The position numbers and the translations under genes were made by a program. DNA of 64,000 nt from Flavobacterium sp. IB48 (GTDB taxonomy: Bacteria; Bacteroidota; Bacteroidia; Flavobacteriales; Flavobacteriaceae): NCBI RefSeq assembly GCF_016405855.1, contig NZ_JAEFCA010000001.1, positions 820,170-884,169 on the forward strand, given 5' to 3'. Positions 61,637 to 64,000 of this stretch are shown piece after piece (positions within the stretch are counted from its first letter, which is position 1; each line of letters begins with the position of its first letter). The notes beneath the pieces were generated by a model, which was given only the letters and a program-made list of their open reading frames with translations, searched no databases and was not told the origin of the DNA.

Positions 61637-62797
61637 TTATCGCATCCAGTTGCTTCCAAAAACGATATAGTATGCCCAATCTTCTGGTCCTTTGGCAACG
61701 TCTATTCCCATTCGGAGTTTAAATTTTCTGGCAATTAGGTATCTAAAACCGCTTCCGTAGCTGTAAACGACAGGTTTTGCAAAAGCCTGATCCCAATCGT
61801 TAAAGGCGCTTGCGAGACCTCCGTAGCCCATAAGGCTCCATCTTCGGTACAAATCCCATCTAAACTCGAGTTCAGATACAATACTGGTTTTTCCCATATA
61901 ACGGGCAGCGGGAATTCCTCGCATATTAATTCCTGGCTGTAAATAAAAAGGCGGACTCCCCAACGCCTGTTCTCCTTCAATCCTGAGCCCACCAATTAAG
62001 GTTTTCGCCAACGGATAATATCCTATTGCCGATAAATTTATTCGCCATGCCTGATAATCGCTACCAAGTGCCTTGTCTGACCAGAAAAAATCGGACTGAA
62101 TTCTTACTCCTTTATCTGGTGTAAATATATTGTCACGTCCGTCAAACTGAAGCGCAAGTCCCAGCTGGCTTATGGTGCTCTTAATGTCTTTAGGGTCTAC
62201 AAATGGCGGCGGAAGATTAAAATCGGGCAGGTTTATCTTGGAGTTTAAAAATAGATATTGCGGTCCTGCACTCCATTTTGCATTTTTAAACTGTTTGAGC
62301 CATTGCGTATAAAATATAGTTGATTTAAAGTTGAGTTTAAATTCTTCGTCATTATGATTGGGAAGATTATTGGCGTAAAATGATAAATTCATATCGCCAT
62401 AAGCGGCAAAACCACGATACAATATTTTAGATTTTACCAATGTTGCAGAACGAAAGGCACCTGCCAACCAGCTTTTATTTGCAGTGTACATTCCTATTCC
62501 TCCTGTTATATCTGGATTTACGAGGCGTTTGGTTCCGTCTTCTTCAATAACAGGCGGACGTTTTTTTAAGAAAACCGGTGCGACTGCACCTCCAAATCCT
62601 CCCAGCGCAGGTTCTGTAACAATGGTAGGCACAACTAAGAATCCGTTGGCATAGATAAGAAAGTCACTCAAATCGAAAGCTCCATCTAGAGAATCTTTAA
62701 AAACTACTTGGTGTTTTTGTGCGCTTAAAACATTAAACGATAAGATAATCCAAACCAAAAATAGAATGCTTTTTTGTGTCGGTTTTTTGTTTTTCAT
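61637..62797 (-). CDS. BamA/Omp85-like outer-membrane barrel protein
   Basis: A 386-residue outer-membrane protein with a signal peptide (about residues 1-26). The C-terminal 16-strand-like barrel contains the Omp85 segments FDGRDNIFTPDKGVRIQSDF (about residues 221-240) and MRGIPAARYMG (about 289-299), which is equivalent to the conserved loop motif of BamA/TamA barrels. No POTRA domains are present, so it is a barrel-only surface-antigen type rather than BamA itself. The function is not known. The next gene upstream on the same strand also encodes an outer-membrane protein. Confidence 0.85.
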   Translation of the reverse strand: MKNKKPTQKSILFLVWIILSFNVLSAQKHQVVFKDSLDGAFDLSDFLIYANGFLVVPTIVTEPALGGFGGAVAPVFLKKRPPVIEEDGTKRLVNPDITGGIGMYTANKSWLAGAFRSATLVKSKILYRGFAAYGDMNLSFYANNLPNHNDEEFKLNFKSTIFYTQWLKQFKNAKWSAGPQYLFLNSKINLPDFNLPPPFVDPKDIKSTISQLGLALQFDGRDNIFTPDKGVRIQSDFFWSDKALGSDYQAWRINLSAIGYYPLAKTLIGGLRIEGEQALGSPPFYLQPGINMRGIPAARYMGKTSIVSELEFRWDLYRRWSLMGYGGLASAFNDWDQAFAKPVVYSYGSGFRYLIARKFKLRMGIDVAKGPEDWAYYIVFGSNWMR

Positions 62798-62866
62798 ATA
62801 AGATTTTTATCGTTTATATTTAAAATTTCACCTCATCTACAAAACCCGAAATTCTTAATTAAGAAA

Positions 62867-63835
62867 TTATTTTTTCTTGAAACTGAAAACATGTGCCAAC
62901 GTAATAAAAAAGGTATTTCCTTGAAATCTATTTTCGGCATTGACTTCTCCAACCCATCTAAAACCTGCCGATGTCATACAGCCAATGTGCAGATAATTAA
63001 TCTCTGCGCCAAGTCCTGCAACTTTATCTTTGTCTGGTTCAATAACAAGAATGCTTCCTACTGGAATCTTGTCTTCAGAAACTTTGTATTGCAGATAGTA
63101 AATTAAACCCGCATTGAGTATGCCTTTTGGAGCAGTTTTTTCGGCATTCATGCAATAAAAGGTTTTTCCTAAACCTCCTTCAATGCTTAAAATATCACCT
63201 GTTTTTATATCGGTGTCTTTCTTTTTTCCGTTGATTTCATAAGAGGCTAAAGCCGAAAAATGAAATGTTTTCTTATCATTAAAAAACAATGTAGTACCTG
63301 CAGAGAATTCGTTCATAAACATTCCTAAACCGCTATTGTTGCTTCCGCCAAGTTCATATTTACCAGTGGGCAAATACAATTGATAACCAAATACAAAATC
63401 GGCTCTTTTGTTATGCCAGCCTAACTGAATGGGCTGTATGTACATATCTGTAAAAGCAAAATCGCTTTTAGAATCAATGTAACTTCCTTGAATTGTGTTA
63501 GAAGCGCCAGCTATCAGAATTGTGGCTCCATAATTGGCTCCTAAAATTTTAAAATCGCTTACATAATTAGCTCCAATACCTGTTATAAACATCGTAAGAT
63601 CTGGATTGCCAACTTTGTCTCCGTTAGAATCTCTTAAAGAAGATGCGCTATAAATATAACCTGGAATATATACGCTAAGTGTGTTTTCTGGTGATTGAGT
63701 TCCCGATTGAAGTCCCATTGACCCCAAAATATGTCCGCCTTTTAACTGGGCATTACCACAAAAAGCAATCAATAGCAATGTTGCTGTTAAAACCGATTGC
63801 GCTAGTTTTTTCGGATTATTAATTTTTGCCTTCAT
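62867..63835 (-). CDS. Outer-membrane transporter of the phenol-degradation MetA/SphA-like family
   Basis: A 322-residue protein with a signal peptide (about residues 1-29, ending GNAQ), then the family start LKGGHILGSMGLQSGTQSPE. The remainder is a beta-barrel that ends in an aromatic-basic strand (FITLAHVFSFKKK). It matches the family often named meta-pathway phenol-degradation protein, thought to be an outer-membrane channel for aromatic compounds; the substrate here is unknown. It lies 69 bases upstream of the BamA-like gene and the two may be one unit. Confidence 0.8.
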   Translation of the reverse strand: MKAKINNPKKLAQSVLTATLLLIAFCGNAQLKGGHILGSMGLQSGTQSPENTLSVYIPGYIYSASSLRDSNGDKVGNPDLTMFITGIGANYVSDFKILGANYGATILIAGASNTIQGSYIDSKSDFAFTDMYIQPIQLGWHNKRADFVFGYQLYLPTGKYELGGSNNSGLGMFMNEFSAGTTLFFNDKKTFHFSALASYEINGKKKDTDIKTGDILSIEGGLGKTFYCMNAEKTAPKGILNAGLIYYLQYKVSEDKIPVGSILVIEPDKDKVAGLGAEINYLHIGCMTSAGFRWVGEVNAENRFQGNTFFITLAHVFSFKKK

Positions 63836-63901
63836 AATGAAATATTTTGAATGGATTACGGCTTGGTAACAGGCATCAAATAATTATTATTGGAGAAAAC
63901 T

Positions 63902-64000
63902 TTATTTGAAATAATAAACCTCTGAACGATCCGGATTTATACGAATCGTTTTAAAGTATTCTGAAGGAGATTTTCCGGTGTGTTTTATAAATGCCCTGAA
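63902..64000 (-). CDS. AraC-family regulator, C-terminal end only (runs off the window)
   Basis: The minus strand reads 32 codons from the window edge to a stop at 63902. The sequence has AFIKHTGKSPSEYFKTIR, which is the end of an AraC-type helix-turn-helix domain (second recognition helix). The start and the main part lie beyond the window. It would be upstream of, and on the same strand as, the two outer-membrane genes and may regulate them. Confidence 0.75.
   Translation of the reverse strand, partial: FRAFIKHTGKSPSEYFKTIRINPDRSEVYYFK

Overview
The window is AT-rich chromosomal DNA from a member of the Bacteroidota, most likely a Flavobacterium. Four things point there: TAnnTTTG -7 promoter elements, a type IX secretion (T9SS) C-terminal signal, TonB-dependent receptor/lipoprotein pairs, and a SUF locus with DUF2480 and DUF3078 genes. 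The L-threonine dehydrogenase at the left end also strongly resembles the Flavobacterium enzyme as I remember it.

Layout. (1) 1-15 kb: threonine dehydrogenase, a DUF418 membrane protein, an M1 aminopeptidase, an S8 protease lipoprotein, a 1997-residue leucine-rich-repeat T9SS cargo followed by a small lipoprotein, an MBL-fold hydrolase and a coiled-coil membrane protein. (2) 15-26 kb: the SUF iron-sulfur assembly locus. SufA-like, sufB, sufC and sufD form one unit interrupted by a flavodoxin-like gene and a four-helix-bundle gene. sufS, sufE and a DUF59 gene form a second unit. Two opposite-strand genes lie between the units. (3) 26-38.6 kb: hflX, a TonB receptor with a DUF5689 lipoprotein, an MFS transporter, a Gfo/Idh/MocA oxidoreductase, an Old Yellow Enzyme and rseP. 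(4) 38.6-60 kb: an accessory region starting at tRNA-Asn. It holds a decayed serine recombinase, a decayed lipoprotein gene, a 14-kb two-armed RiPP (ribosomally made, modified peptide) locus, an XRE remnant with repeats, a few small genes and a Gabija-type anti-phage pair. (5) 60-64 kb: a C1 peptidase, a BamA-like barrel, an outer-membrane transporter-like protein and the end of an AraC-type gene.

The RiPP locus (40545-54574) is the most interesting part. One arm on the minus strand has three Cys-rich double-glycine precursors, a radical SAM/SPASM maturase and a C39-peptidase ABC exporter. The other arm on the plus strand has a 56-codon lanthipeptide-like precursor, an S8 protease lipoprotein, and a dehydratase split into separate LanB N-terminal and SpaB_C-type proteins, with no LanC cyclase in the window. 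Between the arms sit an outer-membrane receptor and a TPR/AraC regulator, transcribed divergently. An inverted repeat beside the receptor promoter recurs upstream of the lanthipeptide precursor, which suggests common control. Both arms have a hairpin between precursor and enzyme genes. Both precursor types end their leader in Gly-Gly, so the one exporter could serve both. This sharing is inference.

Three dispersed intergenic repeat families also occur, one of them concentrated inside the SUF locus. Functional calls come from motif recognition only; no database search was run.
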